Position numbers and translations under genes: made by a program. Below are positions 44,922-55,981 of a DNA stretch of 64,000 nucleotides, piece after piece. The DNA comes from Vibrio sp. HB236076. Lineage in GTDB: Bacteria > Pseudomonadota > Gammaproteobacteria > Enterobacterales > Vibrionaceae. Every line of letters begins with the position of its first letter. Position 1 is the stretch's first letter. The notes under the pieces are model-generated. The model had not been told where the DNA came from, ran no database searches, and saw only the letters and a list, made by a program, of their open reading frames with translations. The stretch lies in assembly GCF_040957575.1 (NCBI RefSeq), contig NZ_CP162601.1:310001-374000 (forward strand), in the 5' to 3' direction.

Positions 44922-46490
44922 ATGAACGCCATCTTACGTTTTTTTAATCGCTCGCTTGGGCTCACTCGGATCGCGATAGAAAGTGGTGTCGGTTTACTGA
45001 TTCTCTCTTCTTTGTACGTTGTGTTTACCTATTTAGACGCTTTTGAGCGTTTGACGACTTTTCTCAACTATCATGAAAGTTACCAATAAGATGAATTGGT
45101 ATTAACACTGCTATGCGCGCCAGTTTTATTGGTCTTTCTTGCCTATCGCCGTTGTATTGAACATCGAAGGTTTTATGAAAAGGAGCGGCTTTACCAACAT
45201 CAATTGCAATACCAGCAGCACATGGACCCCGATACTCAATTGCCAAGAGGCGAACACCTTAAGCAGTTAATTAAAGACTACTGCAACCTATCTCTTGGGC
45301 AAGAGTTTTGGTTAGTGAATGTCGCCATTGAGGTGCAGAATTTAGATTTGTTACTCGATGAAACGTTAAAAAAACCGGCCAACAAAAAGAAAGTTTTGCA
45401 GACGATCACGGACATACTGCAAGAGGCAGCCCCCAACCACAGTATTGTCGGCCGGTTGAGTAGCGATGTGTTCGTGGTGGTTTTTTCGGCAGTCAGTGCT
45501 AAAAACGGCGAACAACAACTCTTTCAACTGCAAGAGAAAGCGTTACCTCCGCGATTTAATGATGAAGTCAGCCTGGCGTTTAATTGTGGTGCGGTGATCA
45601 CCCAAGAATGCCAGCATTCGTATTCCAGTTATAACCCGCTGATCTATCAAGCCATTTGTGCCATCCACATGGTAACCTCTAAGCGAATTGGTCAGGTTAA
45701 GCTCTACGACCCTGAGCAAATAAAGCGAGACTTGTTTGAGCAGGAACGAAGGCTCGAGATTAAGCAAGGGATAGCGTTGTCTCAATTTTGTCTTTATTTT
45801 CAACCGCAAATAGAAGCAAAAACACAAGTACTGGCCGGAGTTGAAGCGCTGATACGCTGGCAGCATCCCTCAGAGGGATTATTGAGCCCTGAGGCGTTTT
45901 TACCGTTAATCCAAGAGACGTTCTTGGCCTTAGAGATAGGTGAGTGGGTGATAGAGCAGGCCTTGCTGTTATTGAGCACGTCAGATAGCGCCTGGTCGCT
46001 GAGTATTAACCTCTTTCCTTATCACCTTCAACACCCCGCTTTTTTCTCTCGGTTTATCGCTCTTATTGAACGCTATCCAAAAGCGGACCTGACACGCTTA
46101 AAAATAGAGATCACAGAGCAAGGCCAACGCGACGATCAAGCCATCAAACAAAATATTATTCAGTGCTTAACGCTGGGTGTGAGATTTTCGCTGGATGATT
46201 TTGGTACCGGGCACTCAACACTCAATCAGTTGCGTGTTTTACCGGTCAGTGAAATTAAAATAGATCGCTGCTTTATCGAGAATTTTCTGACCAACCTCAA
46301 TGATTACAAAATGGTATTAAGCCTGTTTCAGTTAGCGAAAAGTTTTAATTTAAGTTTGGTTGCGGAAGGCGTCGAAACCGAAAAACAAGCCAGTTGTCTT
46401 TGCAATATGGGCTGCCATCTTTTGCAGGGTTACTTGTACGCCAAACCGATGCAATTAAGTGAGTTTTTAATCTGGGAAAAGAGTCGCTGA
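44922..46490 (+). pseudogene. EAL-domain c-di-GMP phosphodiesterase gene interrupted by an in-frame TAA
   Basis: ATG 44922 opens a frame for 55 residues with a first membrane helix (LLILSSLYVVFTYLDAF). It then stops at TAA 45087-45089 in the context HESYQ-stop-DELVLTLLC. The same frame continues through a second helix (VLTLLCAPVLLVFLAYRR), a degenerate GGDEF domain (SSDVF in place of GGDEF) and an intact EAL domain (GVEALIRW, DDFGTGHSTL, VAEGVE). Replacing TAA by TTA gives HESYQLDELVL, the expected two-helix hairpin. An internal TTG at 45096 could give a shortened protein lacking the first helix. It is either a nonsense mutant, a sequencing error or a recoded stop. Confidence 0.75.
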
Positions 46491-46594
46491 TCGCAAAATA
46501 CAGAGAAGTTATCTGACTTTCACCACGTAATCGAAATTATTGTGTACTTTATTTTTAACGGTAGAGAAGAATACTGCCTTCGCATGGTCATGAC

Positions 46595-47524
46595 ATGAAA
46601 ACACGACAACTGGTCAACATCGATTCATTAGCCGCTCTGTGCGATTTATGCGGATTGCCAAAGCCTGCTCATGCGCACATTGCCCTTATCGACGTCAAAC
46701 GCGTAAAGTCGACAATGGACATGAGTAAGGTTAAGTTTTCATTGCCATTTTATGTCATCGTTCTCGAAGAGGGGGTAAGTGCAGACAGTCGTATTCTCTA
46801 TGGTCAAAAGACCTACGATTTTAACCACGGCACATTGGCATTTTTAGAACCCGGTCAGGTGTTTGCTTTAGAGCAAGCCACGCTCGATAACATGACTGGT
46901 TGGTGGCTTGTTTTTCATCCTGAGTATCTGTCGGGGTACCCGCTGGCGACGCAAATTACCCATTATAATTTCTTTTCATATTCGGTACATGAGGCGCTTC
47001 ACCTTAGCCGCGGTGAGCTGCAATCGATCTATGCCATCTTTGAGCAGATCCTTTGTGAGTGTGAAACGATCCACGATGCGTTTACTCATAATGTGATTAT
47101 CAGCCAGATTGGTTTATTGCTTCATTATTCAAACCGTTTTTATCATCGGCAGTTTGCCACTCGCCAGCCACAGGGAAATGACTACTTACTGCGTTTTGAA
47201 ACGCTTCTGGATTGTTATTTTAATGAAAGCCTTGAGCACAGTGGGGTGCCAACGGTACAAGAGATCTCTCAACGGATGAACTTATCAGCGAATTATTTAA
47301 GTGATATGTTACGAGAGCTCACTGGGTTAAGTACCCAGCAGCATATTCATCAACGTTTGATTGAGCGAGCAAAAAACTTGCTCAGCACGACAGACTTATC
47401 GGTGTATGCCATCGCTTATCAGCTGGGGTTTGAGCATCCTCAGTCATTTTGTCGCTTATTTAAAAATAAAACGAACCTGACGCCGATCGGTTATCGAAAG
47501 CTTCGTCAATCACCGTCTATTTGA
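46595..47524 (+). CDS. AraC-family transcription regulator
   Basis: A 309-residue regulator. The N-terminal half resembles a cupin-type sensor. The C-terminal 100 residues carry two helix-turn-helix motifs: VQEISQRMNLSANYLSDML and VYAIAYQLGFEHPQSFCRLFKNKTNLTPIGYR. The target is unknown. It lies next to the c-di-GMP genes but on a separate promoter. Confidence 0.9.
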   Translation: MKTRQLVNIDSLAALCDLCGLPKPAHAHIALIDVKRVKSTMDMSKVKFSLPFYVIVLEEGVSADSRILYGQKTYDFNHGTLAFLEPGQVFALEQATLDNMTGWWLVFHPEYLSGYPLATQITHYNFFSYSVHEALHLSRGELQSIYAIFEQILCECETIHDAFTHNVIISQIGLLLHYSNRFYHRQFATRQPQGNDYLLRFETLLDCYFNESLEHSGVPTVQEISQRMNLSANYLSDMLRELTGLSTQQHIHQRLIERAKNLLSTTDLSVYAIAYQLGFEHPQSFCRLFKNKTNLTPIGYRKLRQSPSI

Positions 47525-47717
47525 TCCGCGAAGTGTTGCTTTTGGCCTGTGCGCCATCTCGGAGAACAGGATAAGTTGTGATCGTAGTTGCCAAACAAAG
47601 TGTGATTGCTGACGCATTTATCATTCTTTATTGCCCTCTTAAGCTTCCTGTGACGGTTTTGTCGCTAAAGTTAAATTAATACCCCGTGTCACCGTGATAT
47701 GTTGCTGGAGAAGGTCA

Positions 47718-48614
47718 ATGCAAAAGACGATGCCAACTGAAAATGAAGTCTCACGCTTAATGGCGCTGTATCAATTAGACTTGTTAGACAGTCACAGTGA
47801 TCATCGTTTTCAGCGCGTTGTGGAGCTGGCCACACACATCTCGGGTTGCCCGATTGGTTTGGTGAGCTTGATCGATAAAGACCGGCAATGGTTTAAGGCC
47901 AAAGTGGGTATTGAGGTCAATCAGACGTCGAGAGACATTTCTTTTTGTGGTCATACGATTCAAACCAATCAGCCATTAATCGTTGCCGATGCGACAAGTG
48001 ACGAGCGATTTTCGGATAATCCATTGGTCACCGGTGAGCCACATATTCGCTTCTACGCCGGTATTCCTTTGACCATGAACAGTGGCCACAACATAGGGAC
48101 CTTGTGTGTTATTGATACCAAAGCCCAAGTATTGGACAACAGTCAGATTGCGCGATTAGTGGATTTGGCGAATATTTTAGTGGATGAAATCCAATGGTCA
48201 CAAAGGGTTAACCACGATCTCGATACGGGGTTCTTAAATCAAACGTCATTTAAAAAATATGCCAAGCAGTTACTTCATAGCAGTGAAAGTAACCACTTAC
48301 CCATTGTCTCTATCCATTGGCGCTGCTTTGGTTTTGAACGGCTCAGTCATTTTGAGCAAAGCCAGGTGTTATCGCTATTGGCTACCATTATTAGACAATA
48401 CCTACCCGATGACCCATTAATCGGTCGTTTGTATGAGTTTGATTTGTGCTTGTTGTCTCGCATCGATCCCAGTCGGCCGATATTAGTGGAAGAGTTGATT
48501 ACCCGCCCAAGCCAAGCCTTGTTACACGCTTTACCCGATTTAGCCAGTCGTATTGAAGTTTCGGCGCATTTTGAGTTTGTCGAGCAATTGGCACAACTAT
48601 GGGGGGCAGAATGA
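47718..48614 (+). CDS. GAF-domain protein with remnant GGDEF-like tail
   Basis: A 298-residue cytosolic protein. The GAF domain (about 20-160) shows RFQRVVELATHISGCPIGLVSLIDKDRQWFKAKVG and FCGHTIQTNQPLIVADATSDERF, as in many diguanylate cyclases. The C-terminal half (HDLDTGFLNQTSFKKYAKQL...) has the N-terminal frame of a GGDEF domain but no GGDEF motif, so it should not make c-di-GMP. ATG 47718 follows GGAGAAGG. Confidence 0.82.
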   Translation: MQKTMPTENEVSRLMALYQLDLLDSHSDHRFQRVVELATHISGCPIGLVSLIDKDRQWFKAKVGIEVNQTSRDISFCGHTIQTNQPLIVADATSDERFSDNPLVTGEPHIRFYAGIPLTMNSGHNIGTLCVIDTKAQVLDNSQIARLVDLANILVDEIQWSQRVNHDLDTGFLNQTSFKKYAKQLLHSSESNHLPIVSIHWRCFGFERLSHFEQSQVLSLLATIIRQYLPDDPLIGRLYEFDLCLLSRIDPSRPILVEELITRPSQALLHALPDLASRIEVSAHFEFVEQLAQLWGAE

Positions 48615-49247
48615 TTGTCTGCCTCGGTGATATTGGCACTTATTTCATTTCCTTTTACTCTTTCTGTGAGCAGGCCAAGTCGGTGTGTTTACTCTGATCT
48701 TTCTTGATGGTATCGCGTAAATAATGAAGGCAATCACGAGCTAAATAATACTGGCAACATCAATAAACAAGACCGTGATATCCGTATTACAAAATCATTA
48801 CATGGTTTACATCTTGTTTATTATTTGTTCGTGATCCTGTGTCTTTTTGTCAAGTGATTTCTTAGATGAAAGCCGATTTTGTGATGTCTATAGATTCGTT
48901 AACAAAAATAAACACAGATTATCGGTGGTTATGCGTTGTAAACAGATGGTCGAAAAACGTATAATTTTGGCGCTAAATTTGTATGTGTTCTATATGAATT
49001 GTGAATAACTTTGTTATCAATAGAGTTGTTACGGTTACCTCGACTCGGCAGTAGAACTGTTTGTGAATGAGCGAGCTTTTTTACTCCATTTTGTTCATTT
49101 AAGTCAGCAAAGGTAACGGATACATACAAGGGCTTTCGACATAGGTTTTTACCCTAGCTATAAACCGGTATTTAGCCTTTTTGACAAATAGGTAGTTAAC
49201 CTCTGAATGATCAGCAATGCTTGCGATGGGGGCTTTTGAGGTCGCGG
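48615..49247. other. Intergenic region before cyoA
   Basis: 633 bp without a gene. A plausible promoter (48936-48965) lies about 280 bp before cyoA. A+T-rich words around 48890-48920 resemble binding sites for global oxygen or catabolite regulators but none matches well enough to name. Confidence 0.45.
48936..48965 (+). promoter_or_regulatory. Possible cyo promoter
   Basis: TTGTAA, an 18-base spacer and a perfect TATAAT at 48960-48965. Confidence 0.45.
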
Positions 49248-50099
49248 ATGAAGAAAAAACTGTTACAGACAGCTTCGGTGCTGTTATCCACATTACTGCT
49301 TAGCGGTTGTAATATGGTGCTGTTTGACTCGAGTGGAGTCACCGGCAAAGAAATGGGCGATACCATTCTTTTGACAATGGGTATCATGTTGATTGTGGTG
49401 ATTCCAACCATCGCTTTGTCGATTTGGATTCCTTACAAGTACCACACGAACAAAAAAGATGAAACGTACGATCCAGAGTGGGAACACTCAACGAAGATCG
49501 AACTGTTCGCTTGGGGGATTCCCGTGGCGATCATCATCGTGCTCGCAACGATCACTTACTTCACCTCTTACTCTTTGGATCCGAGAAAAGAAATTGCCTC
49601 AGACAAAGAGCCCATTACGATTCAAGTTGTGGCACTAGACTGGAAGTGGATGTTTATCTACCCAGAAGAGAAGATCGCCACCATCAACGAAGTTGCTTTT
49701 CCTGTTGATCAGCCGGTTGAGTTTCTCGTGACTTCAGAATCCACAATGAATTCCTTCTTTATGCCTAAACTCGGCGGTCAGATCTACGCGATGGCAGGAA
49801 TGGAAAACCGCATGAACATTATGGCTTTTGAAGAAGGCGTTTACCGCGGTATCTCAGCTAACTACAGTGGTTTTGGCTTTGCCGGTATGCGTTTTAAAGC
49901 TCACGTTACCGATGAACAAGGTTATCAAGAGTGGATTGAAACGGTTCGCGCTTCAGACAAGACGTTGACAGAGCAGGAATATGAGCGTCTGACAGAGAAA
50001 ACACGCGACCACCAAGTCGAGTATTTCTCGTCGGTTAATCCACTGCAGTTCAAAAATATAATTGAGTCGTTTACTGGAGATCAAAATGGTTCAAACTGA
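49248..50099 (+). CDS. cyoA: Cytochrome bo3 ubiquinol oxidase subunit II
   Basis: A 283-residue lipoprotein (LLLSGC lipobox) with two membrane helices and a periplasmic cupredoxin-like domain. The segment [21 protein letters not shown] replaces the copper-A ligands of cytochrome oxidases, so this is a quinol oxidase. It overlaps cyoB by 14 bases. Confidence 0.95.
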   Translation: MKKKLLQTASVLLSTLLLSGCNMVLFDSSGVTGKEMGDTILLTMGIMLIVVIPTIALSIWIPYKYHTNKKDETYDPEWEHSTKIELFAWGIPVAIIIVLATITYFTSYSLDPRKEIASDKEPITIQVVALDWKWMFIYPEEKIATINEVAFPVDQPVEFLVTSESTMNSFFMPKLGGQIYAMAGMENRMNIMAFEEGVYRGISANYSGFGFAGMRFKAHVTDEQGYQEWIETVRASDKTLTEQEYERLTEKTRDHQVEYFSSVNPLQFKNIIESFTGDQNGSN

Positions 50100-52176
50100 T
50101 CTAATTAAAGACCCGCATTTTCTCACGGGTAAACTCCATTGGGGCGTGATTCCGTTTCACGATCCGGTGGTTGCCCCGGTAATGCTGGTGGTCCTCCTTG
50201 GCGGATTGGGCTTATTCGGTCTTATCACTTATAAAAAGTGGTGGGGATACTTGTGGCGTGAGTGGATTACTTCGGTAGACCACAAGAAGATCGGTATTAT
50301 GTACTGTATTGTCGCCCTAGTGATGCTACTGCGTGGCTTCTCTGATGCGATTTTGATGAGAACGCACCAAGCAATGGCAACGGCCGATTCCTTTGGCGGC
50401 GGTTACCTGCCGCCTGAGCACTACGACCAGATATTTACCGCGCACGGGGTCATTATGATCTTCTTCGTGGCCACACCTTTGATGGTGGGGATCATGAACG
50501 TAGTGATGCCCTTGCAAATCGGTGCTCGTGACGTTGCCTTCCCTTTCCTTAACTCATTGAGTTTTTGGCTTTTCTTCGTCGGCGCGATTTTGGTCAACAT
50601 CTCATTGTTTGTCGGTGAATTTGCCGCGACGGGTTGGCTTGCTTATACACCGTTATCCGGCATAGAGTACAGCCCTGGGGTTGGGGTCGATTATTGGATT
50701 TGGTCACTGCAGATATCCGGTGTCGGTACCACGTTAACGGCTGTTAACTTCATCGCGACAATCTTGAAGATGCGTGCGCCAGGCATGACACTCATGAAAA
50801 TGCCGGTATTCACCTGGACCACTTTTTGTGCCAACGTGATTGCAGTGGTTATCTTCCCGATTTTGACGGTGGCTATTGCACAGCTTACTTTGGATCGTTA
50901 CTTAGACTTCAACTTCTTTACCAACGATGACGGCGGTAACCAGATGTTGTGGGTTAACCTTATCTGGGCATGGGGTCACCCTGAAGTTTACTTCTTAGTG
51001 CTACCTGCCTTTGGTATGATCTCTGAAGTGACAGCGACTTTCTCTCGTAAGCGTCTCTTTGGTTACACCTCATTGGTGTGGGCAACAATTGTTATCATGT
51101 TCTTGTCGTTCATGGTATGGCTACACCACTTCTTTACCATGGGCTCTGGTGCCAGCGTCAATGCCTTCTTTGGTATTATGACCATGATCATTGGTATACC
51201 AACCGGGGTGAAGCTCTATAACTGGATCTTTACCATGTACAAAGGTCGCGTTGAACTGACTGCCGCTATGTGGTGGGTTATCGCGATGCTTATCACCTTT
51301 ACCGTTGGTGGTATGACTGGGGTTATGTTGTCGATTCCGGCTAACGACTTTGTGTTGCACAACTCAATGTTTGTCCCTGCTCACTTCCACAACGTTATTA
51401 TTGGTGGCGCGGTTTACGGGTATTTTGCCGGTGTCACTTACTGGTTCCCGAAAGCGACCGGTATCATGCTTAACGAAAAATTGGGCAAATGGTCTGTCGG
51501 TTTGTGGTTCTTCGGTTACTTCTTCGCTTGGTTGCCTTTGTACTACACGGGCTTCGATGGCATGACTCGTCGTCTACAGTATGTGGACAACCTCGATTGG
51601 GCGATTCCTATGTACATTGCCCTTATCGGTGTTGCTATGATTGCTGGTGGTATTGTCACCACAGTGGCGAACTTCGCTTGGAGTATCTACAAGTTTAAGA
51701 AGAACGATCCTGCTTACATGGATAAAACCGGTGACCCGTGGGATGCACACACTCTTGAGTGGTACACCACCTCACCACCTCAGTTCTACAACTTTGGTGA
51801 AGTGCCTCATATCGATGACCGCGATCCATTACTCGACATGAAACAAAAAGGCACCGCTTATAAGAAACCGGCTCAATACGAGCGCATCCACATGCCACGT
51901 AATACTTGGGCAGGCCCAGTTCTTGGTTTACTGACGTTGCCGTTTGGTTTTGGTTTCGTTTGGCATATTTGGTGGATGGTTGTTGTATCGTTTGTTGCCA
52001 TTATCGCTTTGTGGATCAAATACAACTTCGAGCGCGATAAAGATTACTACGTTGAAGTGCCTGAAGTAGAACAGATTGAAGGTGAGTTCCTGGCCAATAA
52101 CCAAGGCCGTGAGTACTACTTCACAAAGTATGCGAAACACTACAAGAAATGGCGTCCAGCACAATCTGAAAAATAA
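50086..52176 (+). CDS. cyoB: Cytochrome bo3 ubiquinol oxidase subunit I
   Basis: A 696-residue heme-copper oxidase core. The heme/copper ligands appear in [29 protein letters not shown] (the H-P-E-V-Y cross-linked His-Tyr), WLHHFFTMG and [12 protein letters not shown]. It reduces oxygen to water and pumps protons. ATG 50086 is used; a longer frame from 50062 lies inside cyoA. Confidence 0.97.
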   Translation: MVQTDLIKDPHFLTGKLHWGVIPFHDPVVAPVMLVVLLGGLGLFGLITYKKWWGYLWREWITSVDHKKIGIMYCIVALVMLLRGFSDAILMRTHQAMATADSFGGGYLPPEHYDQIFTAHGVIMIFFVATPLMVGIMNVVMPLQIGARDVAFPFLNSLSFWLFFVGAILVNISLFVGEFAATGWLAYTPLSGIEYSPGVGVDYWIWSLQISGVGTTLTAVNFIATILKMRAPGMTLMKMPVFTWTTFCANVIAVVIFPILTVAIAQLTLDRYLDFNFFTNDDGGNQMLWVNLIWAWGHPEVYFLVLPAFGMISEVTATFSRKRLFGYTSLVWATIVIMFLSFMVWLHHFFTMGSGASVNAFFGIMTMIIGIPTGVKLYNWIFTMYKGRVELTAAMWWVIAMLITFTVGGMTGVMLSIPANDFVLHNSMFVPAHFHNVIIGGAVYGYFAGVTYWFPKATGIMLNEKLGKWSVGLWFFGYFFAWLPLYYTGFDGMTRRLQYVDNLDWAIPMYIALIGVAMIAGGIVTTVANFAWSIYKFKKNDPAYMDKTGDPWDAHTLEWYTTSPPQFYNFGEVPHIDDRDPLLDMKQKGTAYKKPAQYERIHMPRNTWAGPVLGLLTLPFGFGFVWHIWWMVVVSFVAIIALWIKYNFERDKDYYVEVPEVEQIEGEFLANNQGREYYFTKYAKHYKKWRPAQSEK

Positions 52177-52273
52177 ACTCAGTTTTTGCACGATGTAATT
52201 ACCTTACGCGCAGCCTAGTTGATGACACCATCGCTAGTGCTGCGCGAGAAAGACAGGATTTTTGAGGTTTTTT

Positions 52274-52885
52274 ATGACATCAACAACACATCATGAGCAC
52301 GATGATCACCATCACGCTCACGAGGCTGAAGTCGCCGATCGTTGTACGTTTGGCTTTTGGCTTTACATTATCAGTGACTGTTTACTGTTTAGTACTTTAT
52401 TCGCGACTTACGCGGTGATGAGTCAAAACTTTGCCGGTGGTATTACGCCTAGCGAGCTTTTTGATCTCAAGTTTGTCGCTGTCGAAACCGCGTTATTACT
52501 TTTGAGTAGCTTTACCTTCGGCATGGCCATGTTGGGTGCAAACCAAAGCAATATGGCGCGTATGAAACTGTGGTTAAAAATTACCGCCGCACTAGGCCTT
52601 GGCTTTTTGGCGATGGAGCTTTACGAGTTCTGGCACTTTAGCCATGAAGGGGCGACACCGCAAACCAGTGGCTACTGGACAGCGTTTTACAGCCTAGTGG
52701 CTACCCACGGTCTGCACGTTACTGCGGGTTTGATTTGGATGGCGATTTTGTTTGTTCATTTCAACCGTGACGGTTTTAGCAATGAAAACCGCATCCGTCT
52801 ATCTTGTCTAAGCTTGTTCTGGCACTTCCTAGATATCATCTGGATTTGTGTCTTCAGCTTCGTTTACTTGCGAGGAGCGATGTAA
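52274..52885 (+). CDS. cyoC: Cytochrome bo3 ubiquinol oxidase subunit III
   Basis: A 203-residue five-helix protein with a His-rich N-terminus (HHEHDDHHHAHE) and the conserved FGFWLYIISDCLLFSTLFATYA helix. ATG 52274 is the natural start. It overlaps cyoD by one base. Confidence 0.95.
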   Translation: MTSTTHHEHDDHHHAHEAEVADRCTFGFWLYIISDCLLFSTLFATYAVMSQNFAGGITPSELFDLKFVAVETALLLLSSFTFGMAMLGANQSNMARMKLWLKITAALGLGFLAMELYEFWHFSHEGATPQTSGYWTAFYSLVATHGLHVTAGLIWMAILFVHFNRDGFSNENRIRLSCLSLFWHFLDIIWICVFSFVYLRGAM

Positions 52886-53223
52886 TGTCTGCAGAGAAAC
52901 ACACCGATCACAGCGGTCAAGCCCACGGCAGTGTTAAAGAATACGTCACTGGATTGATCTTATCGATTGTCCTTACTGTGATTCCATTTGCCATGGTTAT
53001 GAATGGTCAGTTTGGTGAAACGACAACGTTAGTGGTTATCATCCTAACCGCGGTTGCACAGGTTTTAGTTCAGATGATTTTCTTCTTGCACATGAATGGC
53101 TCATCAGAGCAAACCTGGTTAACGATGTCAGCGGTATACACCGTATTCATTTTGCTGTTTGTTATCGTTGGCACCTTATGGGTGTTCGAACACTTAAATC
53201 ACAATATGCTAATGGGGCATTGA
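52885..53223 (+). CDS. cyoD: Cytochrome bo3 ubiquinol oxidase subunit IV
   Basis: A 112-residue three-helix subunit with YVTGLILSIVLTVIPFAMVM and VQMIFFLHMNGSSEQ, typical of CyoD. The ATG overlaps the cyoC stop codon (TAATG). Confidence 0.95.
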   Translation: MSAEKHTDHSGQAHGSVKEYVTGLILSIVLTVIPFAMVMNGQFGETTTLVVIILTAVAQVLVQMIFFLHMNGSSEQTWLTMSAVYTVFILLFVIVGTLWVFEHLNHNMLMGH

Positions 53224-53241
53224 TCCCCCTGAGGTTGTAGC

Positions 53242-54135
53242 ATGAAAGATTATGTGATGCTCACCAAACCCGGCATCATTATGGGCAACCTCATTGCAGC
53301 GGGTAGCGGGCTTTTGCTCGCTGCCCAAGGCAATGTTGATTTTTATGTCTTTTTAATGATGTGCCTTGGCACATCCCTGGTTGTGGCCTGTGGTTGTGTA
53401 TTCAACAACTACATAGACCGCGATATCGATCTCAAAATGGAGCGCACTCGTAACCGCGCTTTGCCACAAGGTCGTATTGACGCGCGTATTGCCTTGTTGA
53501 TGGGGACGGTTTGCGGCGTACTCGGTTTTACGGCTTTAGCTGTCGCGACCAATTGGTTAGCGGTTGGTTTTGCCGCTCTCGGTTTACTGGTCTACGTTGG
53601 TTTCTACAGTCTGAAATACAAACGCAGCTCAGTACACGGCACTTTAATTGGCAGCTTATCTGGAGCTTGCCCACCAGTGATTGGTTACGTCAGTGTCAGC
53701 AATGAGTTTGACTTAGGTGCTGTGATTTTATTGCTGACGTTTTGTTTTTGGCAAATCCCGCATTCTTATGCCATTGCCATTTGCCGATTTGATGACTACA
53801 AAGCGGCGAACATTCCAGTGATGCCAGTGCAACGCGGCATTAAAGCCGCACGTACCCACATGATGGTATACATCATCGCTTTTGCTGTGGCGGCCTTAAT
53901 GCTGGCAGAACGCGGTTACGCGGGTAACCTTTACGCTCTCGTCATCAGTGTTATGAGTCTTTACTGGTTGTACATTACCAAAGTGGGTTACCACACCCAG
54001 AGTCAAAAAGTATGGGGACGAAAGATGTTTGTCTTCTCCGTGGTATTAATCACGGTGTTCAGTGTTTTAATTTCAATTGATTATGTGACGCCAGCGACGA
54101 TGCAGCCTATGAGCGTCACTATGTTGTCGCAGTAG
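53242..54135 (+). CDS. cyoE: Protoheme IX farnesyltransferase (heme O synthase)
   Basis: A 297-residue UbiA-family prenyltransferase that adds a farnesyl group to heme b to make heme O for the oxidase. The metal-binding motifs NNYIDRDIDLKMERTRNR and the second-loop FDDYKAANIPV are present, with about eight helices. Confidence 0.95.
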   Translation: MKDYVMLTKPGIIMGNLIAAGSGLLLAAQGNVDFYVFLMMCLGTSLVVACGCVFNNYIDRDIDLKMERTRNRALPQGRIDARIALLMGTVCGVLGFTALAVATNWLAVGFAALGLLVYVGFYSLKYKRSSVHGTLIGSLSGACPPVIGYVSVSNEFDLGAVILLLTFCFWQIPHSYAIAICRFDDYKAANIPVMPVQRGIKAARTHMMVYIIAFAVAALMLAERGYAGNLYALVISVMSLYWLYITKVGYHTQSQKVWGRKMFVFSVVLITVFSVLISIDYVTPATMQPMSVTMLSQ

Positions 54136-54149
54136 TTGGGGAGGTGGTT

Positions 54150-54776
54150 GTGAACCAACGTTTAATGACGCGTTTGTTTGTTTTTGGTTTACTTGGTTTA
54201 GCGGCCGGTATTGTGGTGTTGTACGCGACCTTTTCCACTGTCCCACTCGGTGAAAAACACCGCCCGATTGATGAATTGGGTGGTCCATTTACCCTACAGA
54301 CGAAGCAAGGCCCATTTTCTCTTTCCGATATAGAAGGCAAAGTCGGGGTCTTGTATTTTGGTTTCCTTAACTGTACGGAAGCTTGCCCTGCTTCTATTGC
54401 GGTATTTCGTTCAGCGTTAGCTCAACTGTCCGATGAAGAAAAGCAAGACGTACAGTTTGTTTTTATCAGTGTTGATCCAGCCCGTGATTCATTGGACGAT
54501 CTTGATGCGTTCAGCGGTTATTATGGCGGTGACATGGTTGCGGTTACTGGCAGTGAGCAAGAGATCGATAACCTAACTCGAGACTATGGTGTGTTCTTTG
54601 ATTTGGTCGATTTAGAAGGCTCAGCTCTGGAATACACAGTGGATCACTCATCTCGTTTCTACATGGTGGATCAAACCGGTGATTTACTCACTACTATGAG
54701 TCACAGTACGACGCCAACCGAGCTCGCTGCTCGAATCCAGCAAATTATTAAGGGCGAATATACGCCTCCAATTTAA
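54150..54776 (+). CDS. SCO1/SenC/PrrC-family protein
   Basis: A membrane-anchored thioredoxin-fold protein of about 208 residues. The copper-binding NCTEACPAS (CxxxC) and the distal His in VDHSSRFYMVD are intact. These proteins deliver copper or act as thiol reductases for heme-copper oxidases, matching its place at the end of the cyo operon. GGGGAGG favours GTG 54150 over the in-frame GTG at 54144. Confidence 0.9.
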   Translation: MNQRLMTRLFVFGLLGLAAGIVVLYATFSTVPLGEKHRPIDELGGPFTLQTKQGPFSLSDIEGKVGVLYFGFLNCTEACPASIAVFRSALAQLSDEEKQDVQFVFISVDPARDSLDDLDAFSGYYGGDMVAVTGSEQEIDNLTRDYGVFFDLVDLEGSALEYTVDHSSRFYMVDQTGDLLTTMSHSTTPTELAARIQQIIKGEYTPPI

Positions 54777-54880
54777 GCACGTATTGCAATGATGGCATAA
54801 CTTCCTCCTAGCGTTTTTGCTCGTCGGTTCATCGACAGTCTAACAAAAAGTAGCAAAGACGCTTTCCATAAGGTGAAATA

Positions 54881-55393
54881 ATGGCAAAGAAACAATCTGC
54901 AATTCTTGGTTTAACTTTGATTGCACAATTGGCAACAACGCCAATGGTCTTCGCACAGACTAAAATGGCAGAGGTGCTTGATGAGTTAGAAGTACAACAG
55001 TGTCAGAGTCAATTAATGACCATCGCCGATGAGGTTATCGGTCAAAAAAGTCACCGTTTACACGTCGATCAGCCAAAAGGTAACGCCGATAAGTATCCGT
55101 TAACTGTCGTCGGGATCATTTCTTATCACGACCGTGATGCACACATTCAGTTTAATGCCACTCCTTTGGCAAACAACCAATGTGAAGTGTCCTATATTGA
55201 GGCATTCGCGCTACCTGAGAGTTGTTTAGAGGTTCGTGAGCAAGTGTTTAAAAAGTGGAAATACGTTGGCAAGCTCAGCGATGATAGCTTTTTTCTACGC
55301 CACAAAGAGCGCTTAACCAAAAATGCGACACTAAGCAGTATCAATCACGGCACGGGTTGTTTAGTAACTCGTCGCCATAGTGGAATTGAATAG
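54881..55393 (+). CDS. Secreted protein of unknown function, 170 aa
   Basis: A signal peptide (MAKKQSAILGLTLIAQLATTPMVFA) and a mature domain with four spaced cysteines (QQCQSQ, NNQCEVS, ESCLEVR, GTGCLV) that may form two disulfides. Located between SCO and PCu(A)C genes. A role in envelope copper or oxidase assembly is suggested by location only. Confidence 0.75.
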   Translation: MAKKQSAILGLTLIAQLATTPMVFAQTKMAEVLDELEVQQCQSQLMTIADEVIGQKSHRLHVDQPKGNADKYPLTVVGIISYHDRDAHIQFNATPLANNQCEVSYIEAFALPESCLEVREQVFKKWKYVGKLSDDSFFLRHKERLTKNATLSSINHGTGCLVTRRHSGIE

Positions 55394-55403
55394 GAATATA
55401 TCG

Positions 55404-55871
55404 ATGAAAACCTTGTATAAAGGGTTAGCTGGTTTGTCACTGGTTAGCATGATGGCTGCGACTGCCGCCAACGCAGCGCACTTAGAGATTGAAAACGCCA
55501 TTGCACAAGCGAACGTACCTGGCTCAGACAATACCGTTGCCTACATGACGCTCAATAACCGTTCTGAACACGATGTTCGCATCATTGGCGTGAGCAGTGA
55601 GATTGCCAAAAAAACCGAATTACATTCTCATTCGATGAGTAACGATCGCATGGTGATGCGTCAAGTCGAGTACATTGATATTGATGCCGGTGACAAAGTT
55701 TACTTGGCACCGAACGGTTATCACGTGATGTTTATTTCCCTGCATCAATGGATCAAACCCGGTGAGCAAACGCAAATTACCTTTGAGTATGACGATGGGA
55801 CAGAGCAAGAGGTCGCACTTGAAGTGGTTGATGCTCGCACTCACAATGCCAAAAAACACCACCATCACTAA
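55404..55871 (+). CDS. PCu(A)C-like periplasmic copper chaperone
   Basis: A 155-residue secreted protein of the PCu(A)C family. After the signal peptide come TVAYMTLNNRSEHDVRIIGV, ELHSHSMSNDRMVMRQVE and LAPNGYHVMFI, which supply the His/Met copper ligands (H-x-M types). The C-terminal HHHH may add metal binding. It works with SCO to load copper into oxidases. Confidence 0.9.
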   Translation: MKTLYKGLAGLSLVSMMAATAANAAHLEIENAIAQANVPGSDNTVAYMTLNNRSEHDVRIIGVSSEIAKKTELHSHSMSNDRMVMRQVEYIDIDAGDKVYLAPNGYHVMFISLHQWIKPGEQTQITFEYDDGTEQEVALEVVDARTHNAKKHHHH

Positions 55872-55981
55872 TCATTAGCGCGACGTGTAATACCGACAAT
55901 GAGAGTAAGGGGATGAGCCGTTTTTCTGTCATTGTCGCTGCTATTACTGCGTATAGCTAACCAACATCAGAGAGGGGTTCT

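Noticed and set aside
50062..50085. Upstream in-frame start for cyoB
   Set aside because: It lies within cyoA; the ATG at 50086 has the family N-terminus.
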